Source: Phyllobacterium trifolii (lineage in GTDB: Bacteria > Pseudomonadota > Alphaproteobacteria > Rhizobiales > Rhizobiaceae). Taken from it: DNA of 64,000 nt. The position numbers and the translations under genes are program-made. Every line of letters begins with the position of its first letter. Position 1 is the first letter of the stretch. The notes under the pieces were generated by a model, which ran no database searches, was not told where the DNA came from, and was given only the letters and a program-made list of their open reading frames with translations. Positions 53,444 through 61,923 of this stretch are shown here, piece after piece. The stretch lies in assembly GCF_014192095.1 (NCBI RefSeq), contig NZ_JACHXN010000003.1:310001-374000 (forward strand), given 5' to 3'.

Positions 53444-55591
53444 TCAAAGTGCGGAGACTTTCGAGGGCAGGATCGGCAGTTTGAGCTGCGGCGCGGCTTT
53501 CAGCGCCTGGCCGATTTCACGGATGGCCGTCGCGGTGGCGCCTGAAAGAACCCGTGGCCGCTCTTCCGCTTTCAGCGCGTCGTCGTCAACGGCCTCCTCA
53601 GCTTTGGCCGCCACCTTGTCCTGCTTCGGCATGGTTGGATCGATGCCCGGGATCGCTTTGAGATCGATGTTCTGATGTGCATAGTTCATGAAGCGCTGCC
53701 AGGTCATTGCCGGAAGGATGCCGCCCGTCAATTCCTTGGTCGGCGTGAAATTGTCATTGCCGAACCAGACTGCGGCCGTGTAGTTGCCGGTAAAACCAAC
53801 GAACCATGCATCGCGATAGCTTTGCGTCGTGCCGGTCTTGCCCGCCGCGCGCGTCATCGGCAAAGCGGCACGCCGGCCAGTGCCCCATTCCGGCACCTGC
53901 GACAGCATGATATTCATGTTGTCTGCCGCCGTTTTCGAAAGAACCCGGTGCGGTTTCACGCCATCCTTCTTCCAATCCCACAGGGCATCGCCATTCTGGC
54001 TTAAGATCTGCGTGAACGGATGACGCATGCCGGCGATGCCACCGGTCGCGAAGACGTTGTAACCGGTTGCCTGATCCATGACGGTCATGCCAGAGGTGCC
54101 CAGCACCATGGTCTTGTGCGAGCTGATCGGCGACTCAACGCCAAACGCCTTGGTCAAGGCTACGATGGGGGCAGTGGTCAGGTAGTCCTTGGCGAGCCGC
54201 ACGGGGACTGTATTGATGGATTTGACCAGTGCGGTGGTCAGGTCGATCTTGCCCAGATACTGGCGCGAGTAATTCTGCGGCGACCAGTTGCCCCATGAAA
54301 CCGCGCCACCGGAGACCAGCGTCTTCGGGGTCATGCCCTTTTCCATGGCGGCAGCATAGACATAGGGCTTGAACGACGAACCCGCCTGCCGCAGCGCGGC
54401 TGTGGCGCGGTTGAACTGGCTTTCGCCGTAGTCGCGGCCGCCGACGATCGCCCTGACAGCGCCGTTGTTTTCAAGCACAACGATTGCAGCCTGGGTGACG
54501 TGATATTCCTTGCCAAACTGGCGAAGATGATATTCCGCGGATTCCTCCGCTGCTTTCTGGATTCCCGTATCGAGCGTAGTGCGGACGACGAGCGTATGGG
54601 TCGGCATTTTCTGCGCGACCTTCTTGACCTCATCGAAGGCCCAATCGAGGAAATAATCCGGGCTTTCCGAGCGGCCGCGATCGACCACGGTTGCGGGATT
54701 GCGCCGTGCGCCGACCACCTGGCCTTCGGTCATCAATCCGCCCTGGACGAGATTGGTGAGCACCACGTTGGCGCGGGCACGCGCTGCCGGCAGGTTGACA
54801 TGCGGCGCATATTTCGCTGGCGCCTTGAAAAGCCCGGCCAGCATTGCCGCCTCCGCCAGATTGACGTCCTTGACGCTCTTGCCGAAATAGAATTCGGAAG
54901 CTGCCGCGATGCCGAACGTTCCACCGCCCATATAGGCGCGGTCGAGATATGTCTGCAGGATTTCCTTCTTGGTTAGGTTCGACTCCAGCCAAAGGGCAAG
55001 GAAAGCTTCCTTGATCTTGCGGTCAAGGCTCCGCTCGTTGTTGAGGAACAGATTTTTCGCCAGCTGCTGGGTAATGGTGGAGCCGCCCTGGACAACGGAA
55101 TTGGCGCGCAGGTTTTCCGTCATGGCGCGCGACAGCCCGAGGAAATCAATGCCGAAATGGTCGAAGAAGCGGCGGTCTTCCGTTGCAAGGACGGCCTTGA
55201 TGACGTGGTCCGGCAATTCGTCAATGGGTACGGCACTGCGGTGCAGAATACCACGCTGGCCGATCTCGTTGCCGTAGCGGTCGAGGAACGTCACGGCAAA
55301 GTCATCGCGCGTGCGCCAGTTCTTTTCCGTCTCGTGAAAGGCCGGGATGGCCAGCGTCAGCATGAGCACGGAACCGACTGTACCCCAGGTGAATGCTTCG
55401 CCCAGAACTTCGAATATAGTGCGACGCCAGCCCGTGACATGGAAGCGGCGGAAGAAGATGGTGGTGTCTTCCCAGAATTCTGCAAGGCGAAAGCGCGTTT
55501 CGTAAAGGGTCGAATCGATCCAGGCATCAAGCCCAAGCAGCGGCGAGACCTTGAATCGCTTGCGTTTCTTGTCCGGCCTTGGCGCGTTCAT
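53444..55591 (-). CDS. Penicillin-binding protein 1A (bifunctional transglycosylase/transpeptidase)
   Basis: A 715-residue class A PBP that polymerises and cross-links peptidoglycan. After one membrane helix (about 75-95), the GT51 domain has ATEDRRFFDHFGIDFLGLSRA with the catalytic Glu, and QGGSTITQQLAKNLFL; the transpeptidase domain has the nucleophile motif in AGSSFKPYVYA, KSINTVPVRLAKDY, and GKTGTTQSYRDAWFVGFT. The long cytoplasmic N-terminus (MNAPRPDKKRKRFKVSPLLG) is typical of rhizobial members. Start at 55591 preferred over 55642. Confidence 0.93.
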   Translation of the reverse strand: MNAPRPDKKRKRFKVSPLLGLDAWIDSTLYETRFRLAEFWEDTTIFFRRFHVTGWRRTIFEVLGEAFTWGTVGSVLMLTLAIPAFHETEKNWRTRDDFAVTFLDRYGNEIGQRGILHRSAVPIDELPDHVIKAVLATEDRRFFDHFGIDFLGLSRAMTENLRANSVVQGGSTITQQLAKNLFLNNERSLDRKIKEAFLALWLESNLTKKEILQTYLDRAYMGGGTFGIAAASEFYFGKSVKDVNLAEAAMLAGLFKAPAKYAPHVNLPAARARANVVLTNLVQGGLMTEGQVVGARRNPATVVDRGRSESPDYFLDWAFDEVKKVAQKMPTHTLVVRTTLDTGIQKAAEESAEYHLRQFGKEYHVTQAAIVVLENNGAVRAIVGGRDYGESQFNRATAALRQAGSSFKPYVYAAAMEKGMTPKTLVSGGAVSWGNWSPQNYSRQYLGKIDLTTALVKSINTVPVRLAKDYLTTAPIVALTKAFGVESPISSHKTMVLGTSGMTVMDQATGYNVFATGGIAGMRHPFTQILSQNGDALWDWKKDGVKPHRVLSKTAADNMNIMLSQVPEWGTGRRAALPMTRAAGKTGTTQSYRDAWFVGFTGNYTAAVWFGNDNFTPTKELTGGILPAMTWQRFMNYAHQNIDLKAIPGIDPTMPKQDKVAAKAEEAVDDDALKAEERPRVLSGATATAIREIGQALKAAPQLKLPILPSKVSAL

Positions 55592-55859
55592 CAAACTTCT
55601 TGCCTGCCCTGTGCTAAGCCATGCTTGCCCCTGAAGGCACATGGTTTAGCGGATATCACTTAACAGCTTCTTGAAGCGGCTGTTTAAGCTCTAATATGGT
55701 CATTTCGTCCCTCAAAAAGAATACCGCCTTTGTGATTAATGTCACAAGGGCAAGCGCTTCCGATATGGAGATTTGACCGGGACTGTTGCCAAAAAGTTTC
55801 CACTTGCAATTGCGCCTGTCCGGTGGATTGGTGTCATTTTTCCAAGTGGGAGCATAGGC

Positions 55860-56492
55860 ATGTCCATTGAGCATTGGCTGGCATTCGTTGCCGCATCGGC
55901 AATTCTTCTCGCTATTCCAGGTCCGACGATCCTTCTCGTCATCTCCTATGCGCTTGGCCATGGCCGACGCTTTGCAGCGGCGACGGTTGCGGGTGTTGCG
56001 CTCGGTGATTTCACCGCGATGACTGCCTCCATGCTCGGCCTGGGCGCCTTGCTTGCGGCATCGGCAGCGATCTTCACCGTGCTGAAATGGGTTGGTGCCG
56101 CCTATCTTATCTATCTTGGCATCAAGCTTTGGCGTGCGCCGATCGCCAATCCTGAAACCGGCGAAACGCCGGAAAAGAACGAGAAGGCCCACCGCATCTT
56201 TCTCCACGCCTACGTGGTCACTGCCCTCAATCCCAAGAGCATTATTTTCTTCGTGGCTTTCCTGCCGCAGTTCCTCGATACGACCCGCCCGATATTCACG
56301 CAGATGGTGATCTTCGAAACGACCTTCCTCGTTCTCGCAACGCTGAATGCCGCAACCTACGCCGTGATGGCATCGATGGCGCGTCAGACCATCCGCAAGC
56401 CGAAGGTCCAGCGTATCGTCAACCAGACAGGCGGATCGTTGATGATCGGGGCAGGGCTCTTGGCTCTCGGCTGGAAAAAGGCAGCAGCGTGA
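55860..56492 (+). CDS. LysE/RhtB-family amino acid exporter
   Basis: A 210-residue inner-membrane exporter with six helices. SIEHWLAFVAASAILLAIPGPTILLVISYALGHGRRFAAATVAGVALGDF is the family signature, followed by VLKWVGAAYLIYLGIKLWR and NPKSIIFFVAFLPQFLD. Exports homoserine, lysine, threonine or similar; substrate not determinable. GGGAG lies nine bases ahead of the ATG. A family A repeat begins at its stop codon. Confidence 0.9.
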   Translation: MSIEHWLAFVAASAILLAIPGPTILLVISYALGHGRRFAAATVAGVALGDFTAMTASMLGLGALLAASAAIFTVLKWVGAAYLIYLGIKLWRAPIANPETGETPEKNEKAHRIFLHAYVVTALNPKSIIFFVAFLPQFLDTTRPIFTQMVIFETTFLVLATLNAATYAVMASMARQTIRKPKVQRIVNQTGGSLMIGAGLLALGWKKAAA

Positions 56493-56625
56493 TATTCACG
56501 CCAGGACGGGCCTGCAAATGGCGCTTTTCTGCGATCCGGTGCTCACGTACCTTAAAGTACGCTGCGCTCCGGTTCTGGAAAATCACCATTTTCGTCGCGT
56601 CCTGACCTGAATCTCAACACAGCCA
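56491..56625. repeat. Intergenic palindromic repeat, family A, copy 4
   Basis: Starts inside the stop codon of the LysE gene with GATATTCACGCCAGGACGGG and ends with the imperfect complement CGCGTCCTGACCTGAATCTC, around the shared CCGGTGCTCACGTACCTTAA core. It could fold into a long hairpin at the 3' end of the LysE mRNA. Confidence 0.85.
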
Positions 56626-56665
56626 AGCGCAAATAAGAAAAAGATCCAGACTAGGAAAATAATCC

Positions 56666-56694
56666 TTGACTGCGTAACGGTTGTCCTGTAGGTT
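56666..56694 (+). promoter_or_regulatory. Sigma-70 promoter of the candidate sRNA
   Basis: TTGACT, a 17-base spacer and TAGGTT, placing a transcription start near 56700. Confidence 0.5.
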
Positions 56695-56699
56695 CTGGT

Positions 56700-56786
56700 C
56701 ATGTACTCCAAGACCAAGCCCTCCTAGGCTGGGTTTACATAAAGCGGTGGTGGTTTTTGCAGAATCACCGCCGCCTTGTTATTTGG
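56700..56786 (+). ncRNA. Candidate trans-acting sRNA with anti-SD hairpin loop
   Basis: Downstream of a good promoter comes a first hairpin, CCAAGCC (56714) with GGCTGGG (56727), whose loop is CTCCTA and exposes CCUCCU, and then a terminator-like hairpin GCGGTGGTGGTT (56744) with AATCACCGCCGC (56763), followed by CTTGTTATTT. Promoter, CU-rich loop and intrinsic terminator within 90 bases is the layout of alphaproteobacterial Hfq-type sRNAs such as the alpha-r14 family. No open frame longer than eight codons. The 56493-56870 gap contains no gene. Confidence 0.45.
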
Positions 56787-56870
56787 ATGTTTTTACCCAC
56801 ACAAACGCAATGCCGGAAACCACGTCATCCCCTGTTCATCGCAGTATATCTTGCGCGGAATCGGGAGAGT

Positions 56871-57394
56871 CTATGGTTTCGTGGCTGGAATATCTCCTAC
56901 GAAGCCCAAGAGAGACGACGCGAAAGCCCAGAACAGCAGTACCGCTGCGCCGATGGCCGTGACAATCGTTATAACCAAGACCGCATACCAAATCGGAACG
57001 AAGACCCCTGGAAGAATATGTTTGACTCTTTGGCTAACGCGGCTCGTTTTGCTAGGAGAACCGCTGGCGGGTACTCATTCACAATCAGGACTCGAAATTT
57101 CATCATTTCCCGCGCTATTGCCAGCATCTTGAAAACTTCGAAAAGTACGAAGCAAAAGATACTTACTCCCAACAGCAAACCAACCCAGTTGGCGAGCGTG
57201 TGCGAAAGGTGGTCTTTCGTATTCGACCAGATTGTGAAAATACCGGCATAGCCGCCAAATACGATCACCGCCGTGTACGCGGTCGTATGTCCAAAAGCCG
57301 CCGACTGAATCTCAAGCATCATTTCCGTGACAAGTTTAGCGTTCAGCGCGGCTGCTTCCTTTTCGCTCTCTGAGAGAAGCGTGGGAAATGTCAT
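56871..57394 (-). pseudogene. Three-helix membrane protein gene with an apparent one-base deletion
   Basis: The frame from MTFPTLLSESEKEAAALNAKL gives two membrane helices (HTTAYTAVIVFGGYAGIFTIW and ANWVGLLLGVSIFCFVLFEVF) and then, after NIFFQG, stops early. Inserting one base in the GGGG run (57005-57008) joins it to a second frame, VFVPIWYAVLVITIVTAIGA to FVGDIPATKP, which supplies a third helix and ends at 56871. So the natural product is about 174 residues. Family unknown. Without correction the product is 141 residues ending RFGMRSWL. Confidence 0.6.
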
Positions 57395-58060
57395 GGGGTA
57401 CGACTCAGTTGTTGGAGGGACGCGCAAGTGTTGGTCTAATGGGAGTACTGCGTCTAGTGGCATATGGGAACAATCCACATTAGCGTTCCTCCGATGCCGC
57501 CGCTCATTGCGGCAGTTGCTTGCCGCCGCTCAACATCGGGTGTATCTCATTGCGATGCCAAGCGACGCCGAACAATTTCAAGCGCTGATCTCAGGCCTTC
57601 AAGCCTGTCGCATGTCTCTTTCGCAGATCGCCGGAACCGGCAACATAAAATGCCTTGCCCCGAAACTTACTCCTTTTTGGTAAGCCGCCGCTGAACATCC
57701 TCAAACGAACCGCGAACATCTCCAGATTTGCCGCTGGTCAAATCAGGAACACATGAAAGTCAAGGCGACACACATCCCCTAAAAGTTGGACCGACCGGAC
57801 CACGCAAGTACTCGCAGGCTTTGTGATCCTCAGCTATAGGTGAAGCACGTCACCATTGCACAAAAAAACCGCCACTGGGAGAGGGGTTCCTCGACAGCGG
57901 CGGGAGGGAGGTTCAAGGAAAGCGGCGGCCGCCTTCTTGAGCCGGTATGATGCCGTGACGACTGGCTCGCCACAATCGGGCCTTCACCTAAGTCTTCGCC
58001 GGGAAACTAGGTAATCATTGCCGAGGAAAGCGTCGTCAAAGATAGGGCGGGGGGTAGTTA
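57395..58060. other. Long intergenic region with an sRNA candidate and a possible HTH remnant
   Basis: About 670 bases. Besides the sRNA on the minus strand near 57.9 kb, a plus-strand stretch around 57540-57640 reads MPSDAEQFQALISGLQACRMSLSQIAGTG, which looks like a small phage-type HTH protein but runs into nonsense, so it is probably a remnant. No other gene seen. Confidence 0.35.
57862..57945 (-). ncRNA. Candidate trans-acting sRNA with two CU-rich anti-SD motifs
   Basis: Read on the minus strand: a possible promoter TTGTGG, 17 bases, CATCAT (57954-57982), then a hairpin from TCAAGAAGGCGGC to GCCGCTTTCCTTGA, a single-stranded CCTCCCTCCC, and a terminator hairpin CCGCCGCTG / CAGTGGCGG with a CCCCTCTCCC loop followed by seven T. 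No gene on this strand lies upstream, so the terminator must serve this unit. Two CU-rich motifs able to pair with Shine-Dalgarno sequences fit an anti-SD sRNA of the alpha-r14 kind. Confidence 0.55.
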
Positions 58061-58627
58061 ATGAAATTGATTTGGGTATGGCTTTGCATTTTGGCTGGAG
58101 TTGCAAGCGCATGGGCGGACGATAGTACGTGTGCTGAACTAAACGGGGCCTACGAACACGCCGTAAACACCGGACGCTACCAAACGGTTTCAACCGTTAC
58201 TGGAAAGGGTCAGGATAGCGGGAAGCTATGGCTCCGGACCTTTTATTATGACCAGACCATCTACGTCCGCAGGCCATACTTTCCTTGGCTCTCATACAGG
58301 CGTGGAACGCTCGATCATACCGATGATGGACGGTCGGTCTTTCAAAATTGCACAAAACTTGGCACTGAGACCATGGCCGGAAATGATACGACGGTCTTCC
58401 AAACCGATTGGCAGCGCTATGGCGACAAGGCCGTAACCAAGTTGTGGTTTTCGACAGAAACGGGAAAGTTAGCGCAGACGGAACGATTCTTTACCGCGCT
58501 TGACGAGAATAGTTTTTATTCTGGCTTGCTCGGACAATCGGTGCTCGACAGATACGCCTATGACCGTGGGTTGCCACCACCCCTCGAAGCATACAAAGCA
58601 TACTTGCCGACCGTACATCCAGAATAA
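58061..58627 (+). CDS. Exported protein of unknown function
   Basis: A 188-residue periplasmic protein with signal peptide (MKLIWVWLCILAGVASAWA) and two mature Cys (STCAELNGAYEHAVNTG and FQNCTKLGTETM). The pattern, a short helical start then beta-rich sequence (KLWLRTFYYDQTIYVRR, KLWFSTETGKLAQTERFF), recalls lipocalin-like or LolA-like exported proteins, without a firm family. A hairpin terminator follows. Confidence 0.65.
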   Translation: MKLIWVWLCILAGVASAWADDSTCAELNGAYEHAVNTGRYQTVSTVTGKGQDSGKLWLRTFYYDQTIYVRRPYFPWLSYRRGTLDHTDDGRSVFQNCTKLGTETMAGNDTTVFQTDWQRYGDKAVTKLWFSTETGKLAQTERFFTALDENSFYSGLLGQSVLDRYAYDRGLPPPLEAYKAYLPTVHPE

Positions 58628-58700
58628 CTGGGGGAAAGCAAAATAGGTCGAGGCTGTAAGGTGCGACAAAATGGTCGTTTCGAAGGTAACGAAATGGGGC

Positions 58701-58732
58701 AAAAACATCACCGCTTTGAGGCGGTTTTGTTA
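58701..58732 (+). terminator. Intrinsic terminator of the 58061 gene
   Basis: ACCGC and GCGGT around TTTGAG, preceded by CAAAAACA and followed by TTTGTT. Confidence 0.5.
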
Positions 58733-58909
58733 CCTTGAACCGTTACCTTGAGATATATCTGACCGACAAGGTCTTGAAATAAAGAAATATTTTATTTTAG
58801 GGGTTGTTGAGAAATATGATGTTAAAAGGCGTGAACTTGTGGCAATTCTGACAGTCACATTACCAAACGTTCATGCATCGTTCAGACAGCAACCGATAAT
58901 AATGACGCC

Positions 58910-59164
58910 ATGATGAAACACCTCTTTATCTCCCTGCCCCTTGCGGGCCTGATCTCGGTCGCTGGCGTCCTCAACGCCGGCACTGCCTTTGCTGCAGATT
59001 GCTCCTCTGTGGGACAACGGGTGGCCGATTCGCAAGGCGGGACACTTGCGCGGGCCACCTCGGTTGTGCAGAACGGCAAGGAAGTCTGCGTCGTGGTGGT
59101 TCTGATCCCCGGCAAGGATGGCGAACGTCCGCGCCGTGTGGAAGTCGCCGTACCAGCAAACTGA
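58910..59164 (+). CDS. feuN: FeuN-like periplasmic inhibitor of the FeuQ kinase
   Basis: An 84-residue protein with a signal peptide (LFISLPLAGLISVAGVLNAGTAFA) and a small mature domain with two Cys (ADCSSVGQRVADSQGG, GKEVCVVVVLIPGKDGERPRRVEVAVPAN). In Sinorhizobium meliloti, feuN lies immediately upstream of feuP and feuQ and its product restrains FeuQ; position, size and export match, so I assign it by context and pattern. 25 bases separate it from feuP. Confidence 0.8.
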   Translation: MMKHLFISLPLAGLISVAGVLNAGTAFAADCSSVGQRVADSQGGTLARATSVVQNGKEVCVVVVLIPGKDGERPRRVEVAVPAN

Positions 59165-59189
59165 TCCGCGCCGGCAAGGGAAATCCTGC

Positions 59190-59861
59190 ATGAGAATACT
59201 CGTCGTCGAAGATGATCGTGATCTTAATCGCCAGCTTGTCGAAGCTTTGACCGATGCTGGTTATGTGGTCGACAAGGCTTCCGACGGCGAGGAGGGCCAC
59301 TTTCTTGGCGATACCGAGCCTTATGACGCCGTGGTACTCGATATTGGCCTGCCGCAAATGGATGGACTGACCATCCTTGAAAAATGGCGTAGGGATGGGC
59401 GCGTTATGCCCGTCCTACTCCTCACCGCGCGTGACCGCTGGAGCGACAAGGTCGCCGGTATCGACGCGGGTGCCGATGACTATGTCGCCAAGCCATTTCA
59501 TATCGAGGAAGTTCTGGCGCGTTTGCGGGCTCTCATCCGGCGCGCTGCGGGGCATGCTTCGTCGGAAATCACCTGCGGGCCACTGCGGCTCGACACCAAG
59601 ACCTCGAAGGCGACAGTTAATGGTACTACACTGAAGCTTACCTCGCACGAGTTTCGGTTATTGTCCTACCTCATGCATCACATGGACGAGGTGGTGTCCC
59701 GCACCGAGCTGGTAGAGCACCTGTATGATCAGGATTTCGATCGGGATTCCAATACGATAGAAGTGTTTGTTGGCCGTTTGCGCAAGAAAATGGGTATGGA
59801 TCTTATCGAGACGATCCGCGGTATGGGATACAGGATCAAATCGCAAGACATAAAGTCATAG
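59190..59861 (+). CDS. feuP: OmpR-type response regulator FeuP
   Basis: A 223-residue regulator. Receiver: VVEDDRDLNRQL, phospho-acceptor D51 in VVLDIGLPQMDGL, YVAKPFH. Winged-helix output: LTSHEFRLLSYLMHHMDEVVSRTELVEHLYDQDFDRDSNTIEVFVGRLRKKMG. In S. meliloti FeuP drives ndvA (cyclic glucan export) and other genes. The start at MRILVVEDD is fixed by the receiver domain. Second gene of feuNPQ. Confidence 0.88.
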   Translation: MRILVVEDDRDLNRQLVEALTDAGYVVDKASDGEEGHFLGDTEPYDAVVLDIGLPQMDGLTILEKWRRDGRVMPVLLLTARDRWSDKVAGIDAGADDYVAKPFHIEEVLARLRALIRRAAGHASSEITCGPLRLDTKTSKATVNGTTLKLTSHEFRLLSYLMHHMDEVVSRTELVEHLYDQDFDRDSNTIEVFVGRLRKKMGMDLIETIRGMGYRIKSQDIKS

Positions 59862-59913
59862 GGACATTTGGCGATTCCACCCTCCTGAACGCCATCAAAA
59901 GGCAGGACGACGT

Positions 59914-61299
59914 GTGACAATCCCGCTGAGCAGCTATCTTCCCAGCCTGCGTTCCCTGTCGCTGCGCGTCATCATGCTCTCGACGCTGTGGACCATTATC
60001 TCCTTCGTTGCCATTGCCACCATCATTTCGACGATCTATGGCGAATCGCGCCTCCAGAGCTTCAAGCAGCTGCTTTCCGCCCATCTCTTCAGCGTGATCG
60101 CTTCGGTCAGCGTCAATGACGGCACGCTTGCCGGCCGTCCAGATCCGGGGGAGGTTCGTTATTCGAGCCCGCTTTCCGGCTGGTATTGGTCGGTCGAACC
60201 GGTGGCCGACAATCTGAAGGGTTCGCTCAAATCTGTCTCGCTGGGTGACAGGGAGATAGACTCGCCCTCGACACTCAATGTTCCCTTCGATACGTCGTTT
60301 CAACGCTCCTATATAGAACCAGGTCCCAACGGCCAGCAGCTTTCCGTCGTCGAAACCGAAGTTGTTCTCGACGCGGAAAATCGCGTTGCCCGGTTCAGGG
60401 TTATGGGAAATCTGAGCGAGGTTGAAGGCGAAATTGCCCATTTCCGTAACACGCTTTATTTTTACCTCGGTATATTTGCGCTTGGCGGCACGCTGATCAA
60501 CGCGGCCGTGATCCTGTTCGGTCTGCGGCCGCTCGATCGTGTTCGCCGTTCCCTCGCCGATATCCGCGAAGGCAAGGTTTCGCGGCTGGATGAACGTCTG
60601 CCCGACGAAATCGCGCCGCTCGCGCGTGAAATGAACGCGCTGATCGACAACAATCGCCGCATCATGGAGCGATCGCGCACTCAGGTCGGCAATCTGGCGC
60701 ATTCGCTCAAAACGCCGCTCTCCGTCCTGGTAAATGAAAGCCGGACGATCGGCGGGAGCGAAGGGCGAATTGTCGCCGAGCAGAGCGAGGCGATGCAGGT
60801 CCAGGTGCAGCACTATCTCCAGCGCGCGCGCATAGCCGCACAGCGCGACAGCGTGGTATTTCGTGCGCCGGTCACCCCGATCCTCACCCGCCTGGTGCGG
60901 GTCACCACGAAACTCAATCCTTCAATGGATGTTCAGTTCAACAATTACATGGATGATGCGATTTTTGCCGGTGAACAGGAAGATCTCGAAGAAGTCGTCG
61001 GCAACCTTCTGGAAAATGCAGGAAAATGGGGCCGCAGTGTTATCTGGCTTACGCTCGCGAAGGTGGATAGCGGGCTTGAGATCAGCGTCGAGGACGATGG
61101 GGCCGGTCTTGCGCCAAGGCAGATCAAGGACGCGCTGACACGCGGCAAGCGACTGGATGAGAGCAAGCCGGGGACAGGCCTCGGTCTCTCGATCGTCAAC
61201 GACACGGTCCGGGAATATGGCGGTACGCTGCGGCTGGAGCGGAGCCCCGAGCTCGGTGGTCTGGCAGCGCGGCTGACACTTCCGGTTGCGGCTACCTGA
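59914..61299 (+). CDS. feuQ: Sensor histidine kinase FeuQ
   Basis: A 461-residue kinase: two membrane helices (LSTLWTIISFVAIATIISTIYG and YFYLGIFALGGTLINAAVILFG) around a periplasmic domain of about 120 residues, HAMP-like linker LADIREGKVSRLDERLPDEIAPLAREMNALI, DHp NLAHSLKTPLSVLVNES, and HATPase boxes NLLENAGKW, DDGAGL, GTGLGLSIV. PhoQ-like order of domains. GTG start with AGGAC ahead. Third gene of feuNPQ; FeuN likely binds its periplasmic domain. Confidence 0.88.
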   Translation: MTIPLSSYLPSLRSLSLRVIMLSTLWTIISFVAIATIISTIYGESRLQSFKQLLSAHLFSVIASVSVNDGTLAGRPDPGEVRYSSPLSGWYWSVEPVADNLKGSLKSVSLGDREIDSPSTLNVPFDTSFQRSYIEPGPNGQQLSVVETEVVLDAENRVARFRVMGNLSEVEGEIAHFRNTLYFYLGIFALGGTLINAAVILFGLRPLDRVRRSLADIREGKVSRLDERLPDEIAPLAREMNALIDNNRRIMERSRTQVGNLAHSLKTPLSVLVNESRTIGGSEGRIVAEQSEAMQVQVQHYLQRARIAAQRDSVVFRAPVTPILTRLVRVTTKLNPSMDVQFNNYMDDAIFAGEQEDLEEVVGNLLENAGKWGRSVIWLTLAKVDSGLEISVEDDGAGLAPRQIKDALTRGKRLDESKPGTGLGLSIVNDTVREYGGTLRLERSPELGGLAARLTLPVAAT

Positions 61300-61368
61300 A
61301 TCGAGCTTGCAAGCGAGCGACTAATCAGGCCATAAAAGGCCACTATAAAGGACACCTTAAACGGACCG

Positions 61369-61809
61369 ATGATGAAATTCCATATAGTCATTTCCCTGCT
61401 TGCCGTCGTTGTTCTAGCCGGATGTTCCACGACGTCGGCGCCCAAGAGCAATGGCGGAAGCACGCTGAGCAAACTGACCGGTGGCTCGAAACAAGCCGCC
61501 ACAACGGGGGTTCTCGCAGCGCTCGGCAATGGTTTGATCGGAAACAATCCATCTCTGGATGCATCGGATCGCAAGCGGGCCCTGCAGGCCGAATACCAGG
61601 CGCTTGAATATTCTCCTGCCGGCAAGACGGTCGAATGGAAAAACAGCAGCGGCAGCCACTCCGGTGAAGTCGTCGCGGCGCAGCCATATCAGGTCGGCTC
61701 GCAAAATTGCCGGCAATACACGCATACGGTGCGGATCGACGGCACACCGCAATCAGCACGTGGTACTGCTTGCCGGAACGAGGACGGCAGCTGGACGCCT
61801 CTGACCTAA
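61369..61809 (+). CDS. Surface lipoprotein (17-kDa antigen/RT0821-like)
   Basis: A 146-residue outer-membrane lipoprotein with lipobox in SLLAVVVLAGC. A Gly-rich segment (TTGVLAALGNGLIGN) may insert in the membrane, and the C-terminal domain (RALQAEYQALEYSPAGKTVEWKN, NCRQYTHTVRIDGTPQSARGTACRNEDGSW) is the rickettsial 17-kDa-antigen fold. Possibly immunogenic; role structural. Follows feuQ by 70 bases and ends in a strong terminator, so it could be part of that transcript. Confidence 0.85.
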   Translation: MMKFHIVISLLAVVVLAGCSTTSAPKSNGGSTLSKLTGGSKQAATTGVLAALGNGLIGNNPSLDASDRKRALQAEYQALEYSPAGKTVEWKNSSGSHSGEVVAAQPYQVGSQNCRQYTHTVRIDGTPQSARGTACRNEDGSWTPLT

Positions 61810-61849
61810 GGTCCGGACGCCCCTAGTCCATCACTTTTTAGTCGGACGA

Positions 61850-61880
61850 AATCAGCCGCGAGCACCCCTCGCGGCTGATT
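61850..61880 (+). terminator. Strong hairpin terminator of the lipoprotein gene
   Basis: Thirteen-base perfect arms AATCAGCCGCGAG and CTCGCGGCTGATT around a five-base loop, followed by TGCATTTATT. Confidence 0.8.
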
Positions 61881-61923
61881 GCATTTATTCGATCTTTTTC
61901 TCCGTTATTTCAGGGCTTCATTC

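Noticed and set aside
55656-56207. 183-codon minus-strand frame opposite lysE
   Set aside because: Shadow of the exporter gene, which has clear membrane helices.
57327-57683. 118-codon plus-strand frame containing an HTH-like stretch
   Set aside because: Only the middle (QALISGLQACRMSLSQIAG) resembles a phage HTH protein; both ends are nonsense, so probably a remnant.
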